Source: Opisthorchis felineus (taxonomy: Eukaryota > Platyhelminthes > Trematoda > Opisthorchiida > Opisthorchiidae). Taken from it: 64,000 nt of DNA. A model generated the notes under the pieces. The model made no database searches. It was not told where the DNA came from and worked only from the letters and a program-made list of their open reading frames with translations. The stretch covers positions 272,208 through 336,207 of the forward strand of contig SJOL01001427.1 in NCBI GenBank assembly GCA_004794785.1. The letters run 5' to 3'. This document shows, piece after piece, positions 22,401-33,213 of this stretch (its first letter is position 1; each line of letters starts with the position of its first letter). A program made the position numbers and the translations under genes.

Positions 22401-22721
22401 AAAAGTGTACATTTTAGGACTGATTTGATGACCGGGAATAATGCGGCCCGAGTATTGAGGGGTTCAAATATTTTACTTCAACGCATCTACCTAATTCTGA
22501 AAGGATGTGGTGCCAGTCGATCCGGATCTACCAGCATTAGGGTACTTACCTAAGCACCCACCTACTAAGACCCACTGGACTGGTCGATGTTGACCATTAG
22601 GCCTCGGCTGCCTACTAGCCTCGATTACCTTCAGAAGTCCATTGGACCGTTCATCCGGTCGACCTTGACGGTAGACCGTTAGTAGACGGCAACCTTGGGA
22701 TAAGCGCAATTTCGCTTCGGG
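22401..22721. other. fumarase 5' flank
   Basis: Contains no recognised gene. Three loosely similar motifs, AGTCGATCCGGATCTACCAG (22517), GGTCGATGTTGACCATTAGG (22583) and GGTCGACCTTGACGGTAGAC (about 22656), suggest a degenerate tandem sequence. An in-frame TAA about 20 bp upstream of the ATG rules out simple extension of the first exon. An additional 5' exon or a trans-spliced leader acceptor cannot be decided by reading. Confidence 0.35.
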
Positions 22722-25700
22722 ATGACGGAGAGCAAAGAAGGTTCATATCGGGTGGTTGAAGACAGCTTTGGAGCTATAGAAGTCCCGCTGGATAGTTATT
22801 ATGGGACGCAAACTGAAAGATCTAGGAGAAATTTCAACATATGCCTACCCCAAGATAAAATACCTGTAATGCACCGTATCAGCTGCTCCACCTATTCACA
22901 TTTCTCTAGTTGTCTGTGGTCTATGCTCTTGCTATGTTGAAGGAAATAGCAGCCGGTATTAATTGTGCGAAGTCAAGGATAAGTTCAGACGAAGCCACCG
23001 CGATTATCGGGGCATGTCGCGAAGTATACTCCGGAAAACTCGATGATCACTTCCCGCTAAGTATCTGGCAAACGGGTTCAGGGACACAAACAAACATGAA
23101 TGTTAACGAGGTTGTCGCCACCAGAGCTACTGAACTTTTATGCGGGTCCAGAACCGGTCAGCCTAGAATTCACCCCAATGACCACGTTAATTGCGGTCAG
23201 GTACTCAAATTTGCTTTTGGAGAGATTGTGTTCATCTAGAGCTCAAACGATATATTTCCCACTGCGATGAACCTGAGTGTATCATTGGAAACTGCTTGGA
23301 AAACCATCCCTGCCCTTGAATCTCTAGTAGATGCGATAAATGCAAAGGCTTCCCAGTTTCATGATGTTGTGAAAATCGGACGGACTCATCTTCAGGTAGG
23401 CATCGCTTTTCTGCTTCACAGCTCCATTCAGGATGCCGTGCCTATGACGTTTGGTCAGGAGCTGGGGTCTTTTGGAGCGCGGCTGTCAAATACTATCGGA
23501 CTGATTAGGCAAGGCGTGAAGTCAATTTGCAACCTCGCCGTTGGGGGTACTGCTGTGGGAACGGGACTAAACAGTACCAAAGGCTTTGACTTGGAGATGT
23601 GCGATGGCGTGACCAAACTTGTAGAAGGAATGTTGAAACAGGTTGGTAATTCACTTGGTGGCTTTTGATTTATTTACCCCGTCACTCGGTCATCTCTTGC
23701 AGTTCGGCAATGATGGTTGGGGCATACTCAACCACCGTGTGCCGAAGAATGCGTCGTTTTCTGTTCCAAGCGATTTTTGGCGAAGTGGTTGCTGGGACAA
23801 GCCATGGAAAAGCGAAATGAAATCATCCACACTTAGACTTATTGTTGTGAGATCTTCGCTCCTTCCCTGCTGGGACCCATGTGATCCTGCTTGCAGGTGG
23901 TTAGAAGAGCTGCACGACATAGCACTCGATCGATATCACTAGTGCGAATGCCGTCACCTTCCAAATGGACTCTACCTAAAGTTCGCCTTTTCTTATGCGC
24001 CGGGCCTATGTCTGGTGAGTTTCGCAAATGGCGCTAAGTCAATCCTATCGATGGCACCTTCAATACGATGCTCAGTTATGTTTAGTTTGATGCTGTCCCA
24101 ATGTTCAGGTACCATATTCTGGATCATTATTAAGGATATGAGGCTTCTTTGCATCAGGTTCCTAGCCTTCCGTTTTCAATTTTTAATAAGGCTTTCATCC
24201 TTCATGGTTTTTTGGCCGCGAAACACCACTGTGTATTACTGGTGTATTGTCGATGGAGATGTTTGGGAGTCCCCGTTGGCTCCCTGGATCGCGCTAGAAT
24301 CAGCAACCTCCTGAGGCGGATGAGCTATAACCATCGAAGATGAGGACTAACATTAACCAGGGGGAGCATCCGCATACCGAATGTAGCAGCCATGCGAAAT
24401 TCGTACCTACTGGTGGCGTGGACGTTCCTGAGACTAAATGGTTGAGGTAGCTCCATTAATTGCATTGGGGGGAGTGATTTTTGGGTACATGCCATTCCTC
24501 AGCTCTCTTTCAGCATGCCTGATAACCCAATCAGGCGAGGCATGGCCGATTACCACGCCTGATGGATCTGCTAGTGATCGAGAGGTCCAACGATATCCAA
24601 CTTAGCTGTCAGCTTCTTAAGATAAGAATAACCGTGCCGTGTCACAAGTGAAAATTGACGTTGGCGCATCCACACTTCCTGTGGGATACACAAGGTCCAA
24701 CAATATGTTAACCGATCCGTAGAGCTAGAAACTGACTTAACAGAGTAACGGTGACGATGATCACATACGTAATGTAAAGTAGGTTTTGCTGGGTTCATTA
24801 CGTTCTTCGGAGTCTGACCACTAGTGAGTTTGTGCTTGTCTCTAGCTTCTTCCCAGTTCTCAAGAGGAGTCGGCTAGTAAGCAAGTGGTGGGTCCGGGGT
24901 TTTTACGAATTATAGTTACAAATCGGGTCCTCCTTAGAGATCGTGAAAACTTCGAGAACACTTCTAACCATTCACTAGTAGTCAGGTTCGTAACAAATTC
25001 CAGTGCACATGCTAGATGAAGCAAAATTCACTAAAATTCCTATTTGCATGTGCACATTCGAAGTCGGAATTCACTTGTGTCCAAGTGTGAACTTTGAGTT
25101 CAAACACCAGCCGCTCGGATCCTGCCACATCTGATGCGTCCCAACCAGGATGAAATCCGCACTTCCAGGACCGGTCAGTTCTGTGTTGAATGTAAAGTGA
25201 CCACCACAATGACCCTCTTGGGAAGTGTATTGCCCGACGTCGTGCTCGGGAGTTATCACAGCATTGAAGTGCAAGGGCAAAACATGCACGAACATGTGTG
25301 TGTGCACTATATACACAGTCTCATTCATAGAAGCTGGCTTGTTTATCAAAAAGTGAGACTAGCTGCTCAGATTAAAACGCCAACACTAACAGCAGTATAT
25401 TTCACATCTTTAGGGACGCTAGGAGCAACCTCAAGGTATATTGCAGCCTCGTACAGTTCAAACCAACTCAGTAATGTGAATGATGAAGCAGGACGTCCTG
25501 CTTTCTTCAACCTGGACGGAGCCACTTTACTTTTGATTAGGTGTGTATTTCTGTTCCAGTTAGAGGTTCATGACCCTTGTGGCTAAAATATGACGTACGA
25601 ATGTGCCACTGATAATGTAATTTGGAATACGTGAATAATTTGCCAGGCTGGATGAAGACGTGGACCACATGAACTACTAGGATCCTATAGAATGGTTGCA

Positions 25701-27581
25701 CCCTTCAGGTCATAATAAAATAACAGTCGTTTAGTTGAAACACCATTTCGGTGTCTAGCTGTCATGCCATCCGAAGGAAACACGAGACACTCCTTCAGAC
25801 GATCTGGCTAGAAACCGACGGCAAGTACGCCATTGACAACGCTAAGCAACCATAACTTGCACCGAGATTTCATCAGTCTGTGCTGAGAAGCTTTGAACCA
25901 CTGTACGACGCCGTGGACCACTTTTACACCTATTATGTTGTTCCCTTTTGGCCTATTGGGTCGCATGGTGCAGAATGACATTCTTTTGATGAATAGCTTC
26001 TGTGTGAGACCCATTTTCTTTGTCACTACGTTGCCTTTGAGGAATTTTCCCAACAATAGGCTACCCTTTTTCATGAAGAGCTACGGGGTGAGCTATTTTC
26101 GATGAGCGCTTGTCACTAATTTGCCATTATTTAAGTGGCCAGCTTGTGTCAACTCTAGGTGAGCAATCTTTGAGGAAGATTCGAGCACGAACAACAGTAT
26201 CGTCCCAATCCAGGCGGTTAACCCAACACACGACATGCCTGAAGTGCAGTCCCGATGACTTAGGTTTGAACTCCGTCTGATCCCCTTAAAAGTGGCTGCC
26301 ATCGAGTCCTGACGATCTGTGCAGCTGTTTCAGAAATAAAAATGAAAGTTTACCAAAATTTGTAGCTCATTACAACAAGCTCATAACATTGTGGAGGTTC
26401 TGGTTAGCTTTTCGTGCCTAAAAGCCTTTGATATTTCACACACTAGTTGACTGCGAGTCCTCTCTCTCCCTCTGTCCCTCACCTCAACACCTGTAGCGTT
26501 ATGGTGATACTGCCGATAAGTACATGAAACTAACGTTCACACCAGCAGAAAACAAATTCGCTGCTCTTGCGGGACACGACGACCTGTTACAATTGAGCAG
26601 TTGCTTTAATCAGACAGCCACCATACTTTTCAAGCTGGCTGGGGATTTCGCCTTGCTGAGCTCGGGTCCAAGCTGTGGGCTAGGTGAATTGATATTACCT
26701 CCCAACGAACCTGGATCAAGTATAATGCCAGGTAAGTGAAGAACAGAAATATATCATGCCACGAATTTGTCAGTGAGCCTATGGATAAATGCACTATCCG
26801 AATGCAAACTGTACACTTCTGTATTCCTGCACCTGTGGTGAACTCGACATTTTGTGGCATAGAATTTGTGAAATCAACGCACGGGTTATTATATATATGG
26901 TCGTCACTCGCTAATGGGTTCATGTCATTGCCGGTCTGTATTAGCCTTCGAAGCCACAACGCTATTGCAGATTATGGTGACACCTATGGTGAATAAACTG
27001 TAACGAATGGATTTGTTTACTTCAGGCATAGTCTGTCTCCTTATTTATCGATAAGGAGTCTCTTCGGTATTGGAAAATAGTGTTGGCATTTTATCTAATC
27101 GTTTCTTCCCTCCACCACTAAATTCTCCTCAGGCAAGGTGAATCCGACCCAGTGCGAGGCGTTGCGAATGGTCAGTTTACAAGTGATGGGCAATCATTTC
27201 ACCACGAGTATGGCTGCATCACTAGGTCAACTGCAGCTGAATGTTTTCAAACCACTTATTGTGGCCAGAATGCTGCACTCGTGTCAACTGCTACGGGATG
27301 CGGCCCTTAGTTTCACGCGAAATTGTGTTGAAGGATTGCAAATCAATCATCGACGTGTGGAAGAACATGTTCGAAACTCCTTGATGCTAGTCACGGCGTT
27401 GACTCCTCATATTGGGTATGACAAAGCCGCCCGTTTGGCCAAGTATGCGAAAGAAAACAATCTAACGTTGCGCGAAGCGGCATTGAAATTAAACATGGTC
27501 AGCGCTGAGGAGTTCGATCGCGTCGTTCGACCAGCATCTATGGCATTTCCATTTTCTGAGGAAAATATTAATAATAACTAA
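22722..27581 (+). CDS. FH: fumarate hydratase, class II, six exons
   Basis: Interconverts fumarate and L-malate in the TCA cycle and, in anaerobic helminth mitochondria, in malate dismutation. Exons by GT-AG logic: 22722-22865, 22910-23200, 23240-23395, 23432-23641, 26497-26731 and 27133-27581, giving 494 residues, close to other class II fumarases. Motifs: [10 protein letters not shown] (103-112), HPND (136-139), QSSND (145-149), GRTHLQDAVP (192-201), GTAVGTGLN (236-244), [10 protein letters not shown] (340-349) and PHIGYDKAA. Introns 1-3 are 44, 39 and 36 bp. The N terminus lacks a mitochondrial presequence, so it is either cytosolic or has an unseen first exon. Oddities: HVNKSQSSND reads HVNCGQSSND, and the usual FELNVFKP reads LQLNVFKP. 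The exon 4/5 join gives a stretch about 16 residues longer than usual; the exon 5 start is the least certain boundary. Confidence 0.95.
23396..23431 (+). other. 36-bp fumarase intron 3, in frame
   Basis: GTAGGCATCG to CTCCATTCAG separates GRTHLQ from DAVP inside a catalytic signature. It is a multiple of three without a stop, so retention would insert 12 residues ([12 protein letters not shown]) next to the active site instead of truncating the protein. Family alignment requires its removal. Confidence 0.85.
23642..26496 (+). other. 2.86-kb fumarase intron 4
   Basis: It runs from donor CAG|GTTGGTAA to an acceptor preceded by a strong pyrimidine tract (26461-26490, TCTCTCTCCCTCTGTCCCTC) and CTGTAG. 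It holds a truncated SINE at 25741-25815. Several open frames, including 150 codons at 25134-25586, have no recognisable domain and are taken as chance. Confidence 0.7.
25741..25815 (-). repeat. truncated tRNA-derived SINE
   Basis: Matches the body of the SINE at 28381-28445 in the same orientation: CACCATTTCGGTGTCTAGCTGTCATGCCATCCGAAGGAAACACGAG against CACCCTTTCGGTTCCTAGCTGCCATGCCACCCGAAAGAAGCACGAG. The tRNA-like head is missing. It lies in fumarase intron 4. Confidence 0.75.
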
Positions 27582-27771
27582 CTGCTGCTTGCCATTTGTT
27601 CCAACTCGTGTTTTTCATTAGGAGGTCTTTAGATGTCATTGCTGAATTCAAATTGTTCATTTCCATGTTCCTACTCCTGTGATCTCGTTCGCTTTTGAAC
27701 TGGCGTAATGAACTTACTGTCAGCCTATCTTATTGTTTATTGCATCTCTCGTTTGCACTCATCGTCGTAAT

Positions 27772-27777
27772 AATAAA
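27772..27777 (+). promoter_or_regulatory. fumarase polyadenylation signal
   Basis: AATAAA about 190 bp after the fumarase TAA, the first canonical signal downstream. A 3' UTR of about 200 bp is plausible. Confidence 0.55.
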
Positions 27778-28362
27778 CACCTGAGATTGGTGGAGCAGCT
27801 AGCGTTCCTACCGAGTTTTCGTCCCCCAGGTTGGGAGTTCCATTAAGGGATTTCGTTTCAAAATGCCGGCAGATTATGGAATATGGTTAGGTAGGGATGG
27901 TTTGGGAATAAGGGTAAGGTCACTGTTGCCCACTAAAGCCCAAATTACGTTTTACATCCGATGCAAGTGATCTTATCACTGCTGGTACACTAAGTTTCTG
28001 TCGCTCTTCGCCCCATGTTGGTATGTGCTCGCATCAGTCTTTGGTACCGACAGTCAATGAATTCTTGCGTTTTCTACTGGCACGGCAGCTCGTGACAATA
28101 CAAACCTGGCACAATTACGTTACTATAATACCTCAAAATGTACCAAATAACACTAGCCGTACTTTCAGTCTAAAGCCTGAAGGGGTCCGCTCTTCATTAG
28201 TATATATGTATGTATGTTATCATTCTCTTCCCGTTGGAAGACACAGGATTGCTTGTTCTTTAATGACAAGGCCGACTAACTGCTGTTCACCATTCCACTG
28301 CAAAAGTCACTTGTGTCTCCCCGGATTTCATCCCCAAATGTACCGTTAAGTCTCCCGTGAAC

Positions 28363-28542
28363 AAATAAAAAATGGTTCACCCTTTCGGTTCCTAGCTGCC
28401 ATGCCACCCGAAAGAAGCACGAGGGCTGGGATACTACCAGCTTGCCCAAGCCTAGATAGGAAAAGTCGAGATGTAGAGGTCGGGTTCGAACCACGGACCT
28501 TCCGGTCAGTAAATTCGCCCTCTAACCACTGAACCGTCTCGT
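28363..28542 (-). repeat. complete tRNA-derived SINE with target duplication
   Basis: The 180-bp element is flanked by CCCGTGAAC at 28354-28362 and 28543-28551, a 9-bp target-site duplication. On its own strand it has a tRNA-like head (GGTTCAGTGGTTAGAG, then GGTTCGAACCC), a body (AGGCTTGGGCAAGCTGG to GGCATGGCAGCTAGG) and an A/T-rich end (ATTTTTTATTT). It is the reference copy for the pieces at 1301 and 25741. Promoter boxes look intact. Confidence 0.85.
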
Positions 28543-28551
28543 CCCGTGAAC

Positions 28552-31500
28552 CATCGAATCTTAATCATAACTCCCCTTAATAGGTAATACAGTCCGTGAA
28601 CAATCATGCCATCTCTGTTGGTCTGATGATATGTTTCTGCGTACCATACCATCTTTGGGGCTTATTTGTTCGAAGGTCAAAGCTATCTGAAACAGCATCG
28701 CACTGATCACATGATTGCTTGACTAGTTGTTATCAAGGCATTCCGTCTTTGAACTTGACTGCCGGTCATGCTACGCTTCGAAAACCAATAGAGTTTGAGT
28801 ATTGCGGGCATTTTGTAGCCCAGATAGGTGCATATGTTCAGAATAGACCATTGATGCCATGCATGTTAAATAGATTGTTTTGCCAGGATAGCGGTGAAAT
28901 TTGGTTCACTTTTGCATAACCCGATTTTAGTTTGGTGTCGCTGGATGCATTTCAAGAATACGAAACTTTACGATGGACTTTTTCGGCACGATATATCATT
29001 TAAACTGGTGAAACAAGCATCTAGCTGCTTACAGAGTTGCAAGATCCAGTTAGTATTACACACAAGTCCTCTTGAGCCGCGAACACTCGCTTCGAGGACG
29101 GGATTCGCCCTTCTTGGAAGAAAACTTAATCAGCCGTTTGAAGTCCCAGGAAGATGCATGATAGATAGAGTCAATGATCCATTTGAAAAGTGCTCATAAT
29201 GTTCTGCTTTTCTGCTTTATTATATGTGAGTTGAGTGTTTGCGGAACAAAAGAGTCGCGTGATCTAGTGAGCACGGATGTACTATATAAACTAAGCGAAG
29301 ATGGTTGAAGGAACAAGGAAGTGACCGCTAAAACCTCAAGAATTTTAACGTTTGATGCTTCTGTGGACGTCTCACTGTGGCCATAATGCGCACTCAATGT
29401 TAGATCCGAATTTCCGTCATCTGAGGGTCCAGCGGAGTTCGAATGGTCATGTATCAGGACATACTTTGTTAGACTGAAAACGTACTAACGACCGTTGAGC
29501 TCATCAAAACTGGTTCCAAATCAGTCGTCTCCTCAGAAAAAGCCTAGTCGGTGCGTTTACTGTCGAGCCACGAATGTTTTTCCAAGCGTTCCGGATCCAT
29601 GCAACTGCGTTCGGCGACTAAGTCTAAAAAGGAGAAGTGGACAAACACGCCTATCTGGTTGAAGACAGAATTCAGTTTGAGGTTGATTTTCATCACCTGA
29701 TTTTCGCACCTGTATTCAGTAGTTGATCTTCACGGACTGAATGATCGCTCCATTGTGTGGCTGCAGGCAAGAAGTTTCAGCTTAACATTTCTAAGCTGGA
29801 TGGACGATTACTCAGTGAAACCATACAGCTCGGATACATGTTCCCTTTTTTGGACCGTTCTCGACTAAGTCCTGTCACCTGTGATTTCTTATCGACTCAA
29901 TTCTATACACCCAGTTTGGTCCCATTTGTAATATTGAGATACCTTGGTCTTCTTTGTTTGCCTGTAGCCAGGTGGAGGGATGTAATCGTCCCCCCGACCG
30001 CTTGTGCAGGGCTAGCCGTTCCACATTAGACTTGCAGGTTGTTCGTTGAAAAGTAAGTCAGTTTCGTTAGGGTCGAATATGACTGACAAATGGCTAGGAT
30101 ACGATCAAACCAGCTGAAAACTACTGGCAAGGAGGTTTGCAGATTCACCGTTAGGTAGTCTTGAGCCGTCGTAATACCCCTGCTGAAATTTTTACAGTCA
30201 TTTTTGGCTCGAGAACTAGGTTTAACGGCCCCATCAGCAAATTGCCTTTCCTTTAACAGCCAGGTATAAGTGGCTTAGCTGATTGTACTAAATTTACCCA
30301 AGCGAACTCTTAGGACATTCCTGGCACTAGCAGTACCCTTGTTAGAGCTTCGTTCAATGAGGTTACCCGAAGTGCTTACGGAATGGATTTGCGCCTTACA
30401 TGGAACTGTGGTGCTGCTCGCTTATTCCTTTCGGTTACGTCTTATTAACCTCGCCCGTTTCAACTACAAAACTCTCTTCCTAAAAGTTCTCATGGTTTGG
30501 CTATTCGTTGACAGCGCAACAGGTTTTTACTTCACTCGAAAGACGCGTGAAAGTTGCACATGGTTCGCCCACCGCTGTTGGGTAGGGTAGGCAGGTTTCT
30601 CGTGGTCTTTTTTGCAGTAATAGCTCACCAACGGGTCCGCTAGCTCTACATTATTGTGGTAACTGCCAAAACCGGGGAGGTGGCGTAACATCGTAATAAG
30701 TCGTTTATTTTTCTCTTGGCAACCATGCCACACTAATTCGGTCTAACTAGTCCTAGCCCACTGCTTATGTAGACGATACCTTGTTCAGCAGTTATTCTGT
30801 CTTACGGAACATGCTGCGTGAAAACATATCATGTCGTCACTTTCGACTAGAATCGATTTTCGAATGGAACTAACTACAAAACCAATGAGTTTATGCCGAG
30901 GAAATTTTAGTACTTTTCCTGGTTCCTTCCTGTCTTACTGATAGAGTCTTGTATGCGTATATCCCGCGCTTTAGCGTTAGCTTCGGTTTTCAGAAACCTA
31001 CGGCAACCACTTCCGATCAAATTTGACAACAGTTTTTACAAGTAGGCACTTTGCAACCGACTGTAGCTAGTGGTCCTAAATTGTCTGGTGTACTTTACGT
31101 TGGTGGTCCGAACAAATGATGTCAAGGCTGTTCTTGGGCTGCGACTCTATGTTTACGAGCCCTAGACCTAAGGACCTGACAACACAAACCTAGTTAACCC
31201 GTAGTTGTCACATCGTATCACGCAAGTGCATGGGAGTGCTCAGACATGGAGAGCAAAGTATCGGTTAGTTACGGGACTTCGCATATTGTATTGTTTGGGT
31301 GGCTCACTCTGATTCGGGTGGTTTGGCGAACTGTGGATGAGCACTCGACATGGATTGCGCCGGTGCGTCGCTCGATCGTGATACCGTAAGTAGGTCTACT
31401 ACGATCTAAAGTATGCATGTTAGATCAGGTGGTTTCACGGAGGTTTCAGACCTGTAGGTTATTAGGTTCCACTTAAATCGCGGGTAAAACAGATGCACGT

Positions 31501-32829
31501 GTGTACATAGGGGAAGATAGGCGACGCAGAGTTAACCGCACCACAACCGATGATCTCCATGGAACAAAGCTGGTTTTTGATCTTTCATCATGAAATATCA
31601 AGAAAGATGAGGGAATGTACTACTTTTTGTACAGTGAGAAACTGGCCTATCGGACTTTTACTGTAATGAATATCTTGGTGTGCTGTAGGGTTTTGAAGAT
31701 TAACAATGACAAAAAGGAATTTCCGATTATGAAAATCACGTAAACTTGTGATATGGATCCCATCATTACATGCGGTAGCTTTTCTGTGATGCGGTAGGCT
31801 GTGACGACTCGTTCGCGAACTAAAAGACTTTCCATATAGAACTGTCACTATTTGTGAACTTCATGGGCATCCGTTTTTTGTTTCATATTCGGTCACGTAC
31901 GTTCCAAAAATAGAGCAGTGGTTTGCAAAGTTTGATGTGATTGCTTTACGTGAACTGTTCTGACTATGCTTTGCCATGAATCCGTGTAGATGCATATCTG
32001 TGCCTACTATCGATCAACGTAAGCGTGAAAAGTTATACAGATCATTAGAATTAAGGAATATATAGTAGGTTTTTGGCGCCCCTCTTAGGTCTCGGTACAT
32101 AACACGTTACTTTCAACTCGCTGCGCGATAATGTTTCAGAAATTCTCCCTTATTTCTGGGGAAATTTATGGGAAATCTCGCACTTGGCTTGACTCGCGCC
32201 CCAATTGTATCAAGGTGGTGTTAGCTAGCTTCATTGTTTTTATCCCTTTATCGAGAGGTCGATTTGCTGCTCCAAGTTGTAAGCGATACTTGATATTTCA
32301 ATCATGATGCATTTATACTCAGGCATCCGATCCACGTTCGCTGGTCCTCTTGGTGATGACTCAGAGTGCTCCGGTTATAAATGGTCAAATTAAGAAGCAG
32401 AAAGTGATATGCACTAATGACAAGTTGTACTGTGCAGGACACGTGTACTGATCATACTAAGCGAATTGATCGACCTCCCATAGTGCACGGTATATCTTAT
32501 TGACATCCTGACCAATAGCTCTACTTGGCGTCACAATACTTCGTCAGTTCTATTGCCTAACAAGAGGTGATAACTTTTCCACACCCCCAAAACATCCGAA
32601 GGGGAATTTACTCCCCCAAAGTCTAATCTAGTTTCTTTTTTATCTGAAGCATAACTTATGACTACAAACAGAGACTGATCAAAAGCACATGGCTTGTTCT
32701 GTATATTAAATCCACCGTTTTCCGTCGAAGCCATATGAGCTTGGAAGAATGTATGACGTTAATCTATTGATGCAATGCGATTTCAAATTCAACTAAAATA
32801 ATTGTAACTCCAATAATAAGTTTATCAAT
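28552..32829. other. no recognisable gene
   Basis: Open frames up to 108 codons, all without known domains. A stretch at 29320-29390 loosely resembles 50135-50200 (shared GCTAAAAC and TTCTGTGGAC), perhaps a very old repeat. Nothing else was recognised. Confidence 0.4.
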
Positions 32830-33213
32830 TTACAGACAGGAAAGACAATCGGGATGCTGTTGCACATGACCCATTGATTGGTTCTCATCATATCTTATCT
32901 TCCCAACTGTGATACATGCAAGATACCCACATGAGAACAAGGAAGCCGGCACGACCAACAACCAAGACGTGACTGCATTATCACAATGGCTGACTTGCAT
33001 TATCTCAATGTGGCTGAACAGTATTGAAGCACCAGTCGTGAATTGGGCAGTTATTCCAAGCAGAACACAACAAAGAAGCCCATGATGGCTGACTGAAGCA
33101 GTGTCGCATACACTGTGAATCCAAAAACCCAGATCATTCAACTGCTGGGGCGATATCTTGGTGTACACCCACAACAGCACGGAATGTAGGTCACGTCGGT
33201 GGAAAGCGTGTAC
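32830..33213 (-). CDS. possible terminal exon of a membrane protein
   Basis: A minus-strand open frame of about 127 codons starts after an acceptor-like CCACTTTGTCCAGCACAG and ends at TAA (32830). It encodes two hydrophobic segments (LLCCVLLGITAQFTTGASILF and WLLVVPASLFSCGYLACITVG) separated by a polar loop, with a short polar tail. The even composition and plausible splice boundary make it the best unassigned exon candidate in this half of the window. I do not recognise a family, and no adjoining exon could be found, so a chance frame remains possible. Confidence 0.25.
   Translation of the reverse strand, partial: VHAFHRRDLHSVLLWVYTKISPQQLNDLGFWIHSVCDTASVSHHGLLCCVLLGITAQFTTGASILFSHIEIMQVSHCDNAVTSWLLVVPASLFSCGYLACITVGKIRYDENQSMGHVQQHPDCLSCL

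Noticed and set aside
25134..25586. 150-codon open frame inside fumarase intron 4
   Set aside because: No recognisable domain, no splice logic joining it to fumarase, and competing frames in the same stretch.
22722..27581. Fumarase as processed pseudogene
   Set aside because: It has five introns with consensus splice sites and an intact frame throughout.
30690..30740. Possible U 3' end (GTTTATTTTTCTCTTGGCAACCATGCC)
   Set aside because: Only GTTTATT and CATGCC agree with the U terminus; similarity is too weak.
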